Below are positions 8,022 through 15,745 of a DNA stretch of 24,862 nucleotides, in pieces. The notes under the pieces are model-generated. The model did not search any database, had not been told where the DNA came from, and worked only from the letters and a program-made list of their open reading frames with translations. The DNA is from Propionibacterium sp. (GTDB taxonomy: Bacteria > Actinomycetota > Actinomycetes > Propionibacteriales > Propionibacteriaceae). Each line of letters begins with the position of its first letter. Position 1 is the stretch's first letter. Both the position numbers and the translations under genes were made by a program. The stretch is from positions 1-24,862 of the forward strand of contig DURG01000130.1 in assembly GCA_012837465.1 (NCBI GenBank), in the 5' to 3' direction.

Positions 8022-9093
8022 CGATGTCCTCCGTGCTCGTGACGGTGGGGGTGAGCGACCCCGCCAGCAGTTCGTGGGTGAAGTGGCAGGCGCTGCTGCG
8101 GCCGTTGCCGAGCTCGATCACCGGCGGCACCGGGTCCACCGTGCAGATGTCGCGTGCGTAGCGGCAGCGCGGGTTGAAGGCGCAGCCCGGCGGGATCTTG
8201 GTCAGGTTCGGCGGTAGGCCGCCGATGGCCTGCAGGTCGCCGGTGGTCTGGTCCAGGCGGGGGATCGACTCGAGCAGACCCTCGGTGTACGGGTGAGCCG
8301 GGTTGGAGTAGAGGTCCAACACGTCAGCCTTCTCCACCATCCGGCCCGCGTACATCACGTTGATCCGGTCGGCGACGTCGGCCACCACGCCCAGGTCGTG
8401 GGTGATGAGGATGAGCCCCATGCCCGTCTCGGCCTGCAGTTCGCGCAGCAGGTCCATGATCTGGGCCTGCACGGTGACGTCGAGCGCGGTGGTCGGCTCG
8501 TCGGCGATCAGGATCTCCGGGTCGAGCGCGATGGCCATCGCGATCATGATGCGCTGGCGCATGCCACCCGAGAACTGGTGGGGGAAGTTGCCGGCGCGCT
8601 CCTTGGCCGCGGGAATGTTAACCCGCTCCATGAGCTGGACCGCCGCCTTGCGGGCGTCCGAACGGTTCATGCCCTTGTGGATGCGGAACATCTCCGCGAT
8701 CTGCCAGCCGACGGTGAACACCGGGTTCAGTGCGCTGAGCGCGTCCTGGAAGATCATCGAGATGCGCCGTCCGCGCACCTGGCGGCGCTTGTCCTCGGGG
8801 AGCTTCAGCAGGTCGACGCCACGGAACATGACCTCACCGCCGGTGATGAAGCCGGGAGGGGAGTCGAGGATGCCCATGATGGCTTGGGCGGTGACGGACT
8901 TGCCGGAACCGGACTCGCCGAGGATGGCGAGGGACTCGCCCGGGTTGAGGGTGAAGCTGGCGCCGTTGATGGCCTTGGCCACGCCTTCGCGGGTGCGGAA
9001 CTCGACGGTCAGGTCGCGGACGTCCAGCAGCGGCCCGCTCTCTGCGGTCCACTGCTCGAGTTCGGCGAAGCTGGCGTTGGCTTGCTTTGACAT
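8014..9093 (-). CDS. oppD: Oligopeptide ABC transporter ATP-binding protein OppD/DppD
   Basis: The protein has 359 residues and is the partner ATPase of OppF. Walker A is GESGSGKSV (59-67), the signature is FSGGMRQR (174-181) and Walker B is ILIADEPTTALD (194-205). The C-terminal peptide-transporter domain shows PGCAFNPRCRYARDIC, with conserved cysteines, and SSACHF. Usual OppD/DppD proteins are 320-360 residues long, so this one is full length. It lies 3 bases downstream of oppC and overlaps oppF by 8 bases, so the two ATPases are made from one message. It acts on the cytoplasmic face of the permease pair OppB/OppC. Confidence 0.9.
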   Translation of the reverse strand: MSKQANASFAELEQWTAESGPLLDVRDLTVEFRTREGVAKAINGASFTLNPGESLAILGESGSGKSVTAQAIMGILDSPPGFITGGEVMFRGVDLLKLPEDKRRQVRGRRISMIFQDALSALNPVFTVGWQIAEMFRIHKGMNRSDARKAAVQLMERVNIPAAKERAGNFPHQFSGGMRQRIMIAMAIALDPEILIADEPTTALDVTVQAQIMDLLRELQAETGMGLILITHDLGVVADVADRINVMYAGRMVEKADVLDLYSNPAHPYTEGLLESIPRLDQTTGDLQAIGGLPPNLTKIPPGCAFNPRCRYARDICTVDPVPPVIELGNGRSSACHFTHELLAGSLTPTVTSTEDIDE

Positions 9094-9096
9094 TGG

Positions 9097-10083
9097 TCAC
9101 CGTCCCTTCGGGTCGAACGCGTCGCGGATGGTGTCGCCCAGCATGATGAACGCCAGCACCGTCATCGACAGGAAGATCGACGGGAACAGCAGCATGTGCG
9201 GCGCTGCTCGAAGCATGCCGAGTGCGGACGCGTCGGAGATGGCGATGCCCCACGAGATCGTCGGGGGCTGGAGGCCGATGCCGAGGAACGACAAGGTGGC
9301 CTCCGTGGCGATGTAGGCGCCGAGGTCGATGGTGGCCACCACGACCACAGGCGTGAAGGCGTTGGGCAGCACGTGGTTGAGGATGATGCGCAACGGGCTG
9401 GCGCCGAGCGCGCGGGCCGACTGCACGTAGTCCAGCGACTTCACCTGCAGCACCGCCGAGCGCATGATGCGGGCGATGCGCGGCCAGCCGAGGATGGTCA
9501 GCACCAACACGACCTTGCCGACCACCACCATGTAGGGCGTCTCGACGTCGGAGGGGAAGCTGGTCATGAACAACACGCCGCCGAGCAGCAGGGGGATGGA
9601 CCAGAAGACCTCACCGACGCGCGAGAGCAGCGAGTCGAGCCAGCCGCCGTAGAAGCCGGCGAGCAGGCCGATCGTGCCGCCGATGAGGATGGTGCCGGCG
9701 GTGGTCAGGATGCCCACCAGGATCGACGCGCGGGCGCCGTGGATGGTGCGCGAATAGATGTCGTAGCCCTGGGTGTCGTAGCCGAACCACGCCTCTGACG
9801 ACGGTGGTTGGCGCGCGTTGATCAGCTGCGCATAGGCCGGATCCTGCGCCGGTGCGAAGAACGTGAAGAGGTCGGGGAAGGCCGCCATCAGCACCATGAC
9901 GAGGATGAGGAACGAAGAGATCCAGAAGGTGGGACGGCTGCGGAGGTCCTCCCAGGCGTCACGACCCAGCGAGCGGGCGTCCTCCTTGGCGCCTCGGTGC
10001 TCGATGGCGTCCAACTCGTCGTCAGGCATCTCGTGGTCGACGCGGTCGGAGGCCTGGTTGCGGGTCAGGTTCGGGTCACTCAT
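9097..10083 (-). CDS. oppC: Oligopeptide ABC transporter permease OppC/DppC
   Basis: This integral membrane permease is of the OppC type. A cytoplasmic N-terminal tail leads to the first membrane helix (FWISSFLILVMVLMAAFPDL), followed by the usual periplasmic segment (LFGYDT-like YAQLINARQPPSSEAWFGYD) and the permease domain. The EAA-type loop reads ARALGASPLRIILNHVLPNA, the docking site for the ATPases. I place the start at the ATG at 10083 (328 residues), which overlaps the oppB stop by 8 bases. It has GAGG about 8 bases upstream. An in-frame ATG at 10101 lies inside oppB and would add six residues. It is coupled to oppB and followed at 3 bases by oppD. Confidence 0.9.
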   Translation of the reverse strand: MSDPNLTRNQASDRVDHEMPDDELDAIEHRGAKEDARSLGRDAWEDLRSRPTFWISSFLILVMVLMAAFPDLFTFFAPAQDPAYAQLINARQPPSSEAWFGYDTQGYDIYSRTIHGARASILVGILTTAGTILIGGTIGLLAGFYGGWLDSLLSRVGEVFWSIPLLLGGVLFMTSFPSDVETPYMVVVGKVVLVLTILGWPRIARIMRSAVLQVKSLDYVQSARALGASPLRIILNHVLPNAFTPVVVVATIDLGAYIATEATLSFLGIGLQPPTISWGIAISDASALGMLRAAPHMLLFPSIFLSMTVLAFIMLGDTIRDAFDPKGR

Positions 10084-10996
10084 GCGCGATCCTCGGGTCA
10101 AGGGCTCCGTAGAGCAGGTCGACGATCAGGTTCATCAGCAGGAAGACCAGCACCAGGAGGGTGATGGTGCCGACCACTGCCGTGGCGTCCTTCGTCGTGA
10201 TCGAGTGGAAGATGTAGCCGCCGATGCCGGGGATGTTGAAGATCCGCTCCGTGACGAGTGCGCCGCCCATCAAGGCTCCGAAGTCGGCGCCGATGAAGGT
10301 GACCACTGGGATGAGCGAGTTGCGGAAGGTGTGCACGCCGACGACGCGCCCGGACGACAGGCCCTTGGCCTTGGCCGTGCGCACGTAGTCGGCCGACAGG
10401 TTCTCGGAGAGGGAGTTGCGGGTGAGTCGGGCGATGTAGGCCATCGAGAGCGAGCCAAGGACAAAGCCCGGGAGCAGCAGCTGCTCCCACGTGCCCTGCG
10501 TCGCAGTGACGGGGAACCAGCTGAGCTGGACGCCGAACACCATCTGGGCCACCGAGCCCAGGACGAACGACGGGATCGAGATGATCACCAGGGTGCTGAC
10601 GAAGACGAGGGAATCCCAGAAACTTCGTCTTCGTAGGCCGGCCAGCAGGCCGGCGGCGATGCCGATGATGGCTTCGAACACGATGGCGATGGTGGCGAGC
10701 TTGAGTGTGACCGGCCAACGGTCGCCGAGCTGATCGATGACCTCGTTGCCGTTGAAGCTGGTGCCGAGGTCGCCTTGGGCCACCTTGGCCATGTAGCGGA
10801 CGTACTGCTCAGGCAGGGGCTTGTCGAGGTTGTACTCCTGATGGATCCGGGCCACGTACGCCTCGGGGCAGGGACGCTCGCCGCATCGCCCGACCGTCGG
10901 GTCTCCCAAGGAGAAAACCATCCAGTAGATGAGGAACGTGGTGCCGATGATCACCGGGATCATCTGCAGCACTCGTCTCAGTACATAGGTACCCAT
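10076..10996 (-). CDS. oppB: Oligopeptide ABC transporter permease OppB/DppB
   Basis: The protein has 306 residues. It starts with the hallmark N-terminus MGTYVLRRVLQMIPVIIGTT, where the first membrane helix follows an RR-type turn. It has the GDPTVGRC...NLDKPLPEQYVRYM periplasmic segment and the EAA-loop TAKAKGLSSGRVVGVHTFRN. It also ends like the family, with LLMNLIVDLLYGALDPRI. Length and order agree with OppB/DppB. It pairs with OppC to form the channel. It lies 112 bases downstream of oppA, and that gap contains a stable hairpin. Such hairpins commonly uncouple abundant binding protein from scarcer permease. Confidence 0.92.
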   Translation of the reverse strand: MGTYVLRRVLQMIPVIIGTTFLIYWMVFSLGDPTVGRCGERPCPEAYVARIHQEYNLDKPLPEQYVRYMAKVAQGDLGTSFNGNEVIDQLGDRWPVTLKLATIAIVFEAIIGIAAGLLAGLRRRSFWDSLVFVSTLVIISIPSFVLGSVAQMVFGVQLSWFPVTATQGTWEQLLLPGFVLGSLSMAYIARLTRNSLSENLSADYVRTAKAKGLSSGRVVGVHTFRNSLIPVVTFIGADFGALMGGALVTERIFNIPGIGGYIFHSITTKDATAVVGTITLLVLVFLLMNLIVDLLYGALDPRIAHE

Positions 10997-11044
10997 CGGC
11001 GCCGCCTTTGAAGGTTGTCAGTGGTTGAACTGTAGGGGAAGTGC

Positions 11045-11080
11045 TGTGGCCGGCCGCCGATTCCTCGGTGACCGGCCACA
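11045..11080 (-). promoter_or_regulatory. Intercistronic hairpin between oppA and oppB
   Basis: TGTGGCCGG (11045-11053) and CCGGCCACA (11072-11080) form a perfect 9-base inverted repeat. The 18-base interval contains a smaller CCGA/TCGG stem. It begins 28 bases after the oppA stop, and no T-run follows on the minus strand. It therefore looks like a partial terminator or mRNA-stabilising stem rather than a full stop. This would leave oppA message in excess, as is usual for binding-protein genes. Confidence 0.6.
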
Positions 11081-11108
11081 ACGGGTGTGCGTTTGCGCTA
11101 GCTGGTGA

Positions 11109-12779
11109 TCACTGCTTCACGGAGATGGCGCTGAAGTCCAGCACGCCGAAGGCGTTGATCTGGACGTTCTCGACGCGGTCAGAGAAGCCGACGATCGAAC
11201 GCGGGTACCACAGCGGCGCGGTGGGCAGGTCCTCACCGAGCATGTCCTCGGCCTCGGCGTAGAGCGCGTCGGCGGCCTCGGTGGTGTCGGCGGCGTTCGC
11301 CTCGGCGAGCTTGTCGTCGAAGGCCTGGTTGCTGTACTGCGACCAGTTGGAGTCGGCGCCGGTGCCGTAGATCGGGGCGAGGAAGTTCTCCAGCGACGGG
11401 TAGTCGCCCTGCCAGCCGGAGCGGAACAGGCCCATGATCTCGTTGTTGTCGATCTGCTGGTTGTAGGTGGCGAAGTCGACTGTGAGGTTCACGATGCACT
11501 CGACGTCAAGGGTGTTCTTGATCGAGTTGCAGACGGCCTCGGTCCATTCCTTGTGGGCGCCGTCACCGTTGGTGGTGATGGTGAGGGTGCCGTCGTAGCC
11601 GCCGGCCTCGTCGTAGAGGGCCTTGGCGGCCTCGGGATCGAAGTCACACCATTCGCCACAGGCGGTGTCGTTGGCGCCGGCGACGACCTTCGGGGCCCAG
11701 CCGTGGGCGGCGGTGTAGGTGCCGTTGTAGATCTGGTCGATGATGAGCTGGCGGTCGATGGCCATCGAGATGGAGCGGCGCAGGTCGACGTTGTCGGCCA
11801 GCTGCGGGTCGTTGGGGGAGAACACCATGGTGGTGAAACGCAGCGACTCGCGCTCCAGGTTGCGGTCCGGGAGGTCGGCCTTGTACTGCTCACCGACGAG
11901 GACGTCGGCGGGAATCTCGTTGGTGTAGTCGAGGTTGTTGGCCACGACGTCGGCGTAGGCGGCTGCCGGATCGGTGTAGATGCGGAAGGTCAACTGGTCG
12001 ACGTTGGCGACGTTCTCGCCCGAGTAGTCGGCGAACTTGGAGAAGACGTACTCGGTGGTCGACTTTGACTCGAACTTGAACGGGCCGGCGCCGATCGGGG
12101 CGTCCTCGAAGGCGGCCGGGTCCTCGAAGAAGGAGTCGGGCATCGGGGCGAAGGCCGAGTAGCCGAGGCGGACGGGCAGGTTGCCCACCGGGCCGGTGGT
12201 CTCGATGGTGAAGGTGTAGTCGTCGACGACGTTGAGGCCCTCGAGCTCGGTGGTGGTGGAGCCCTCCTCAGCCATCTCGTAGGCACCCTTGATGACGCTC
12301 ATGAAGTAGGCGCCCGCCTGGCCGTTGTCGTAGGCGGCGGTGTAGTTCCAGGCATCCACGAAGTTGTGGGCCTTGACCTCGGTGCCGTCGTGGAAGAGGT
12401 AGCCCTCCTTCAGCTTCACGGTGAAGGTGACGTTGTCGTCGGACTCGATGGACTCTGCGATGTCCATGATCGGGTCTGAGGTCTCGGTGTCGTACTCGAC
12501 GAGCTTGGCGGTCTTGGCGTCGACCATGTCGCCGCCACAGGTCTCGGAGGTGTTGCCGGGAACCAGCGGGTTCTCCGGCGTGCAGCCGCGGATGACGATC
12601 TCGCCACCGGCTGCGGCGGCGCCATCGGTGGCAGCCGGGTCGGTCGTGGCGCCGTCGGTGGCGGCGACGGACGTGTCAGGGGTGGTCGGGTCGGCTGGGT
12701 CGCTGTCGGATCCGCAGGCGGTGAGCAGGAGGCTCAGTCCGACGGCCGATGCAGCGAGAACGCGTGAGGCTCTGCGCAT
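11109..12779 (-). CDS. oppA: Oligopeptide ABC transporter substrate-binding lipoprotein OppA/DppA
   Basis: The protein has 556 residues. The N-terminus MRRASRVLAASAVGLSLLLT is a lipoprotein signal, and the lipobox LTAC puts the lipidated cysteine at residue 22. A low-complexity Asp/Thr/Ala linker follows (about 24-60). The body is the SBP_bac_5 fold, with VTFTVKLKEGYLFHDGTEV and later FSPNDPQLADNVDLRRSISM, in which DLRRSISMAID is the usual family motif. It also has the late GWQGDYPSLENFLAPIYG segment. It captures peptides outside the membrane for OppBCDF and is the first gene of the operon. Exact ligands cannot be inferred; some family members bind sugars or nickel. Confidence 0.92.
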   Translation of the reverse strand: MRRASRVLAASAVGLSLLLTACGSDSDPADPTTPDTSVAATDGATTDPAATDGAAAAGGEIVIRGCTPENPLVPGNTSETCGGDMVDAKTAKLVEYDTETSDPIMDIAESIESDDNVTFTVKLKEGYLFHDGTEVKAHNFVDAWNYTAAYDNGQAGAYFMSVIKGAYEMAEEGSTTTELEGLNVVDDYTFTIETTGPVGNLPVRLGYSAFAPMPDSFFEDPAAFEDAPIGAGPFKFESKSTTEYVFSKFADYSGENVANVDQLTFRIYTDPAAAYADVVANNLDYTNEIPADVLVGEQYKADLPDRNLERESLRFTTMVFSPNDPQLADNVDLRRSISMAIDRQLIIDQIYNGTYTAAHGWAPKVVAGANDTACGEWCDFDPEAAKALYDEAGGYDGTLTITTNGDGAHKEWTEAVCNSIKNTLDVECIVNLTVDFATYNQQIDNNEIMGLFRSGWQGDYPSLENFLAPIYGTGADSNWSQYSNQAFDDKLAEANAADTTEAADALYAEAEDMLGEDLPTAPLWYPRSIVGFSDRVENVQINAFGVLDFSAISVKQ

Positions 12780-12856
12780 GGGGTTGTCCTGTTCTGTTCA
12801 GCGGCACGAGGCCGGCGTGGGCAGTCAGGGCTTGTCTACTCCTACAGATGGCTCCC

Positions 12857-12886
12857 TGCATAGCGACGTGGCGCGTTTGTGACCAA
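12857..12886 (-). promoter_or_regulatory. Candidate oppA promoter
   Basis: On the minus strand TTGGTC (12886-12881) and TATGCA (12862-12857) are separated by 18 bases, a plausible sigma-70-like pair about 77 bases before the oppA ATG. Both boxes deviate from consensus, so this is a weak call. Confidence 0.3.
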
Positions 12887-13190
12887 TTTGTGTCATAGTT
12901 CCGCCTGAGCTGCGGTTCGTCGACGGAGCCACACGCTTTTCCTGCAACTGTGTTCGCACAAGCCTGGGCGAGTAACTCACCCGAAATGCTGGCTCCTGCG
13001 GCACGCTCCGAGAGGTATGAATTCCAAGATCTCAAGCGCGTGTGGCACCTTTGGCTGGCTTTGGCCCGAAAACCGGGTAGATTGGTGGCATTGCTCAGAA
13101 GTGATTGTTAGTAGTGGTTCAGCCGTTTGGCAGCAAAGCCCCATTTGGCCTTGTTTCCTTCTGACGTGTGCGATGAGCAAGCACCCCGGA

Positions 13191-13211
13191 GGTGACCGAA
13201 AGGCGGTCACC
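13191..13211 (+). promoter_or_regulatory. Leader hairpin of the cold-shock gene
   Basis: GGTGACCG (13191-13198) and CGGTCACC (13204-13211) form a perfect 8-base stem around the loop AAAGG. The stem ends 9 bases before the ribosome binding site AAGGG (13221-13225), and the ATG is at 13233. Cold-shock genes are commonly controlled by temperature-dependent leader folding. A stable stem placed just upstream of the binding site fits that, but the effect is inferred. Confidence 0.6.
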
Positions 13212-13232
13212 CCAAGCCAGAAGGGATTTTTC

Positions 13233-13436
13233 ATGGCTACAGGTACTGTCAAGTGGTTCGGCGACAAGGGTTTCGGTTTCATCGAGCCCGATGACAAGTC
13301 GGCCGACGTTTTCGTCCATTACACCGCGATTCAGTCCAGCGGTTTCCGCTCCCTCGAAGAGGGCCAGAAGGTTGAGTACGACGTGGAGCAGGGCCCCAAG
13401 GGCCCGCAGGCCACGAACCTCAGCGTCATCAGCTGA
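13233..13436 (+). CDS. Cold-shock protein (CspA family)
   Basis: The protein is 67 residues long, the standard single cold-shock domain. RNP1 is KGFGFIEP (12-19) and RNP2 is DVFVHYTAI (25-33). The N-terminal MATGTVKWFG and the C-terminal GPKGPQATNLSV are typical of actinobacterial CspA. It binds single-stranded RNA and DNA and melts mRNA structure in the cytoplasm. In RNP2, Tyr stands where many family members have FVHF or FVHY, which is normal. I chose the ATG at 13233 because AAGGG lies 7 bases upstream and the domain starts exactly there. The gene is monocistronic and ends at a strong terminator. Confidence 0.97.
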   Translation: MATGTVKWFGDKGFGFIEPDDKSADVFVHYTAIQSSGFRSLEEGQKVEYDVEQGPKGPQATNLSVIS

Positions 13437-13449
13437 ATCTGATCCGCGC

Positions 13450-13486
13450 CGAAGGGCCGCTGTCTCGTTGAGGCAGCGGCCCTTCG
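13450..13486. terminator. Strong bidirectional terminator hairpin
   Basis: GAAGGGCCGCTG (13451-13462) pairs perfectly with CAGCGGCCCTTC (13474-13485). The pairing can continue inward through TCTC/GAGG (one G-U pair) to a GTT loop and outward by one C-G pair, for about 17 base pairs in total. It sits 14 bases after the cold-shock stop codon and 17 bases before the stop of the convergent GNAT-Nudix gene. It lacks a long T-run, which is common in high-GC actinobacteria. Confidence 0.85.
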
Positions 13487-13502
13487 CCGTTGACGGGTGC
13501 AG

Positions 13503-14504
13503 TCAGCTGGCCGGCGCGCCCGGCGGGCGGGGCCTGACCGGCTCGTCGTCCTCCACCGCGGTGATCAGCGGTGAGTGGGCCAGGACCTCGGCGACCGTTG
13601 CGAAACCCGCCAGTTCGGCCAGCAGCGCCTTCGTCGGTGCCATCAGGCGGATCCTGCCCTCCTCCTCATCCTTCAGGAGACCGGCCACCGGCTCCCAGCG
13701 CGAGTGGATCGCCTCGGTGGTGGTGTTGCCCCACTGGGCGGCGTCCTCCGCCGCCACCTCGGTGACGAAGAAGGCCACGTCGAAGCGTCGTCGCCCGCCG
13801 GCGGGCGTGACCCAGTTGTCCCACGGAACGAGGGAAGCGGGCTCGAGGAGGACGTCGCACTCCTCGGCGACCTCGCGGATGCCAGCAGCGACCAGGGTCT
13901 CGGGCGACGGCAACGCCGTGTCGGCCCAGGCCTCCACGTGGCTGGGGGGAAGGGAGAAGCGCATCTCATGATCCGGCGGATCCACCCGCCCGCCGGGGAA
14001 GACGACTGCCCCAGCAGCGAAGTCCATCGTGCCCACGCGGTGCTGGGCGAAGGTTTCCAGCCCGTTGGGCGTGTCCCGCAGCGGGATGACGCTGACGGCA
14101 GGCCGCGGCACCACGTCGGGCGCAAGAGACCTGCCCATCGCCTGGTGGTGCGGTTCGGCCAGCCAACGCAGTGCGACCGGGAGCCTGTCGAGCAGTCGGT
14201 AGCCCAGTTTGTCGAAGAACACGCCCTGATCAGGCTCGGAGGTGAGCAGGGTCAGCGCGGTGGCATCGCGGCCGACGACCTCGGCCTCGACGGCGGAGAC
14301 GAGCGCTGAGCCGATGCCCCGACGCCTCCAATCGGGGAGCACGTGAACCTCCATGAGGTGAAAACGACCGTCCGCCTCGAGTACGCGTGCGTACCCCTGC
14401 AGGGTGGAGTCGCCAGCCTCTGACACCAGCACGAAGCCGCGCTCGCTGGGCGGTGGGCCCAACTGGTCGCTGTCGACGGCTCGCCGGATGGTCCACTGCT
14501 CCAT
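13503..14504 (-). CDS. Fused GNAT acetyltransferase and Nudix hydrolase
   Basis: The protein has 333 residues in two domains. Residues 1 to about 115 form a GNAT fold, with the acetyl-CoA loop VLPDWRRRGIGSALVSAVEA (55-74) and the end motif FFDKLGYRLLD (96-106). Residues about 133-315 form a Nudix domain of the NUDT19-like type. VVFPGGRVD (167-175) starts the box, an insertion of about 27 residues follows, and then AAGIREVAEECDVLL (206-220) supplies the metal-binding R-E-x-x-E-E (R210 to E215). Nudix enzymes hydrolyse nucleoside diphosphate derivatives such as CoA or NAD(H). Here the acetyl-CoA-using domain and the possible CoA-pyrophosphatase-like domain share a chain. The substrate is not known. 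The frame is intact, with no sign of recent fusion. Confidence 0.85.
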   Translation of the reverse strand: MEQWTIRRAVDSDQLGPPPSERGFVLVSEAGDSTLQGYARVLEADGRFHLMEVHVLPDWRRRGIGSALVSAVEAEVVGRDATALTLLTSEPDQGVFFDKLGYRLLDRLPVALRWLAEPHHQAMGRSLAPDVVPRPAVSVIPLRDTPNGLETFAQHRVGTMDFAAGAVVFPGGRVDPPDHEMRFSLPPSHVEAWADTALPSPETLVAAGIREVAEECDVLLEPASLVPWDNWVTPAGGRRRFDVAFFVTEVAAEDAAQWGNTTTEAIHSRWEPVAGLLKDEEEGRIRLMAPTKALLAELAGFATVAEVLAHSPLITAVEDDEPVRPRPPGAPAS

Positions 14505-14543
14505 GCAGCCAACTCTTCCACAGAGGTGGAGAGCTTGGGAATG

Positions 14544-14557
14544 GTTGAGTCATCAAC
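14544..14557. promoter_or_regulatory. Short inverted repeat upstream of the monooxygenase remnant
   Basis: GTTGA-GTCA-TCAAC lies 16 bases before the ATG at 14573 and 40 bases before the divergent GNAT-Nudix start. The shape resembles MarR-type operators. No MarR gene is visible, so this is only a candidate operator left beside a broken gene. Confidence 0.3.
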
Positions 14558-14572
14558 TATGTTGGGGTCATC

Positions 14573-14851
14573 ATGAGGGCTTTCGGATTCCTCAGCTTCG
14601 GGCACTACGGCCACGGCCGTGGCCCGGGCGACCCCAGCGCCCGCGACATGCTGCACGAGGCCATCGAGTTGTCGGTCGGCGCCGATGAGATCGGCGTCAA
14701 CGGCGCATACTTCCGCGTGCACCACTTCGCCCGCCAGGCCGCCGCGCTGGCTCGTTGTCAGCGCTGGTCTTGCTGGAACTATCTACGGTCTGTTCGCGTC
14801 GGTTCGGTGGGTCGCCCGGCTGGTCGCAGACTGGAAGAGCTGACGACGTAG
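14573..14851 (+). pseudogene. Luciferase-like (LLM class) flavin monooxygenase, N-terminal remnant
   Basis: The first 57 residues (14573-14743) match the start of LLM-class flavin-dependent oxidoreductases: MRAFGFLSFGHYG, ARDMLHEAIELSVGADEIG and NGAYFRVHHFARQAA. Normal members have about 330-350 residues. The match stops after HHFARQAA, and the frame then gives unrelated Arg-rich sequence to a stop at 14851. Most of the TIM barrel is missing, so no enzyme can be made. The start ATG at 14573 has GGGG at 14564-14567. A different frame takes over coding character right at this point (next entry), which suggests a deletion joined two unrelated genes. Confidence 0.8.
14748..14843 (+). pseudogene. 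C-terminal remnant of an unrecognised membrane protein
   Basis: From about 14748 the +1-shifted frame reads WLVVSAGLAGTIYGLFASVR and then WVARLVADWKS to a TGA at 14841-14843. This is a plausible transmembrane helix with a basic end, unlike the random Arg/Pro-rich text of shadow frames. It has no start codon of its own and begins where the monooxygenase match ends. I read it as the tail of another gene brought in by a deletion. The family is not recognised. Confidence 0.4.
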
Positions 14852-14923
14852 AGCGCTAGCAACCGCGGCATGCGTTTCGAGTGCTTCGCTAGAGTGGGGA
14901 TGACGTCGAGTGAGAGGATAGAC

Positions 14924-15082
14924 ATGGATCCACTGACATCGCTCGTGCTGACGGCTCTCATGCTCGCGGTCATGGGATACGTCGTCTATCTCGCTGTGCG
15001 CAAGGGCGTGCGTGATGGGATGAGAGATCGCGACGAGCAGCGATCTGAGGAACGATCGGACGGAGCCAAGGGCGAGGATTGA
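14924..15082 (+). CDS. Small single-pass membrane protein (52 residues)
   Basis: From the ATG at 14924 the protein reads MDPLTSLVLTALMLAVMGYV, a membrane helix at about residues 5-24. It continues with VYLAVRKGVRDGMRDRDEQR and a charged tail ending GAKGED. AGAGGA (14913-14918) is a good ribosome binding site at 5 bases spacing. That favours this start over an in-frame ATG at 14870. The VRKGVRDG pattern after one helix occurs in small uncharacterised membrane proteins of Gram-positives, but I assign no function. It is the only seemingly intact gene inside the decayed region. Its stop codon is immediately followed by the isomerase remnant in the same frame. Confidence 0.6.
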   Translation: MDPLTSLVLTALMLAVMGYVVYLAVRKGVRDGMRDRDEQRSEERSDGAKGED

Positions 15083-15745
15083 GCGCGACTCTCCACCCAC
15101 TGCCGGGGTGGCTTCTTCACCCTCCCGGCCGGGCCAGGCAGCCAGCGTGCCCTCGATGAGAACAGGGCCGCCATCGAGGAGACCGCGACCCTCGCTGCCG
15201 CAGGCGCCCCCGGTTCCACCGCCACTCTGGTTCTCGTGGCCGGGGGGCTGCCCGAGGGGTCGCGTGACCTCATCGGTGCCAGGCAGCGGGTGCGCGACAG
15301 CATTGGCGTGTTGGCCGATGAGGCGCAGGCTGCCGGGGTCACCCTGGCCATCGAGCCGCTGCACCCCATGTACGCGTCGGATCGTTGCGTGGTGTCGACA
15401 CTCGGGCAGGCGCTCGACATTGCCGCCGACTTCGGGCCCTCCGTCGTGGGGGTGGCGGTTGACACCTTCCACATCTGGTGGGATCCCGACGTGGTGGGGC
15501 AGGTGGAACGCGCAGGCCGAGAGGGTCGCATCGCCACCTATCAGGTCTGTGACTGGCGCACCCCGCTGGCTGCGGACGTGCTGCTGAGCCGCCATCAGCC
15601 CGGCGACGGCGTGATCGATTTCGAACCCATCAGCCTGGCCGTCATGGCCTCAGGCTATGACCGTGATATCGAGGTGGAGATCTTCAACGAGGAGATCTGG
15701 GCCGCAGACGCATCGGAGACGGTGCGTCGAACCGTCGAGGCCTTC
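15083..15745 (+). pseudogene. Sugar phosphate isomerase/epimerase, N-terminus missing
   Basis: The frame reads STHCRGGFFT from about 15092, then ALDENRAAIEETATLAAAGA, LVAGGLPEGSRDL, LAIEPLHPMYASDR and VDTFHIWWDPD. It ends with YQVCDWRTPL, GDGVIDF and VEIFNEEIWAADASETVRRT. This is the xylose-isomerase-like TIM barrel with its metal ligands visible in LAIEP, DTFH and VEIF. Family members have about 270-290 residues. Here about 220 are present, and the first 60-70 are absent upstream of CRGGFFT. The only start codon that keeps the frame is a GTG at 15236, well inside the barrel. The piece is abutted by a small membrane protein gene on the left and by a GH35 fragment on the right. Confidence 0.75.

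Larger units (their letters stand above)
12780..13232. other. Divergent intergenic region between oppA and the cold-shock gene
   Basis: I support no gene in this stretch. A frame runs open in front of the cold-shock gene from 13017, but its sequence (NSKISSACGTFGWLW...) has no family look. The left part should hold the oppA promoter and the right part the cold-shock promoter and leader. A TAGATT at 13078-13083 could be the -10 of the cold-shock gene, giving a leader of about 140 bases, but I see no convincing -35 for it. Confidence 0.6.

Noticed and set aside
12877..12897. CRP-like site TGTGAC...GTCATA upstream of oppA
   Set aside because: The spacing between half sites does not match the TGTGA-N6-TCACA layout, and no regulator evidence is present.
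13017..13232. N-terminal extension of the cold-shock protein
   Set aside because: Cold-shock proteins start at MATGTVKWF, the ATG at 13233 has a proper ribosome site, and the upstream residues look random.
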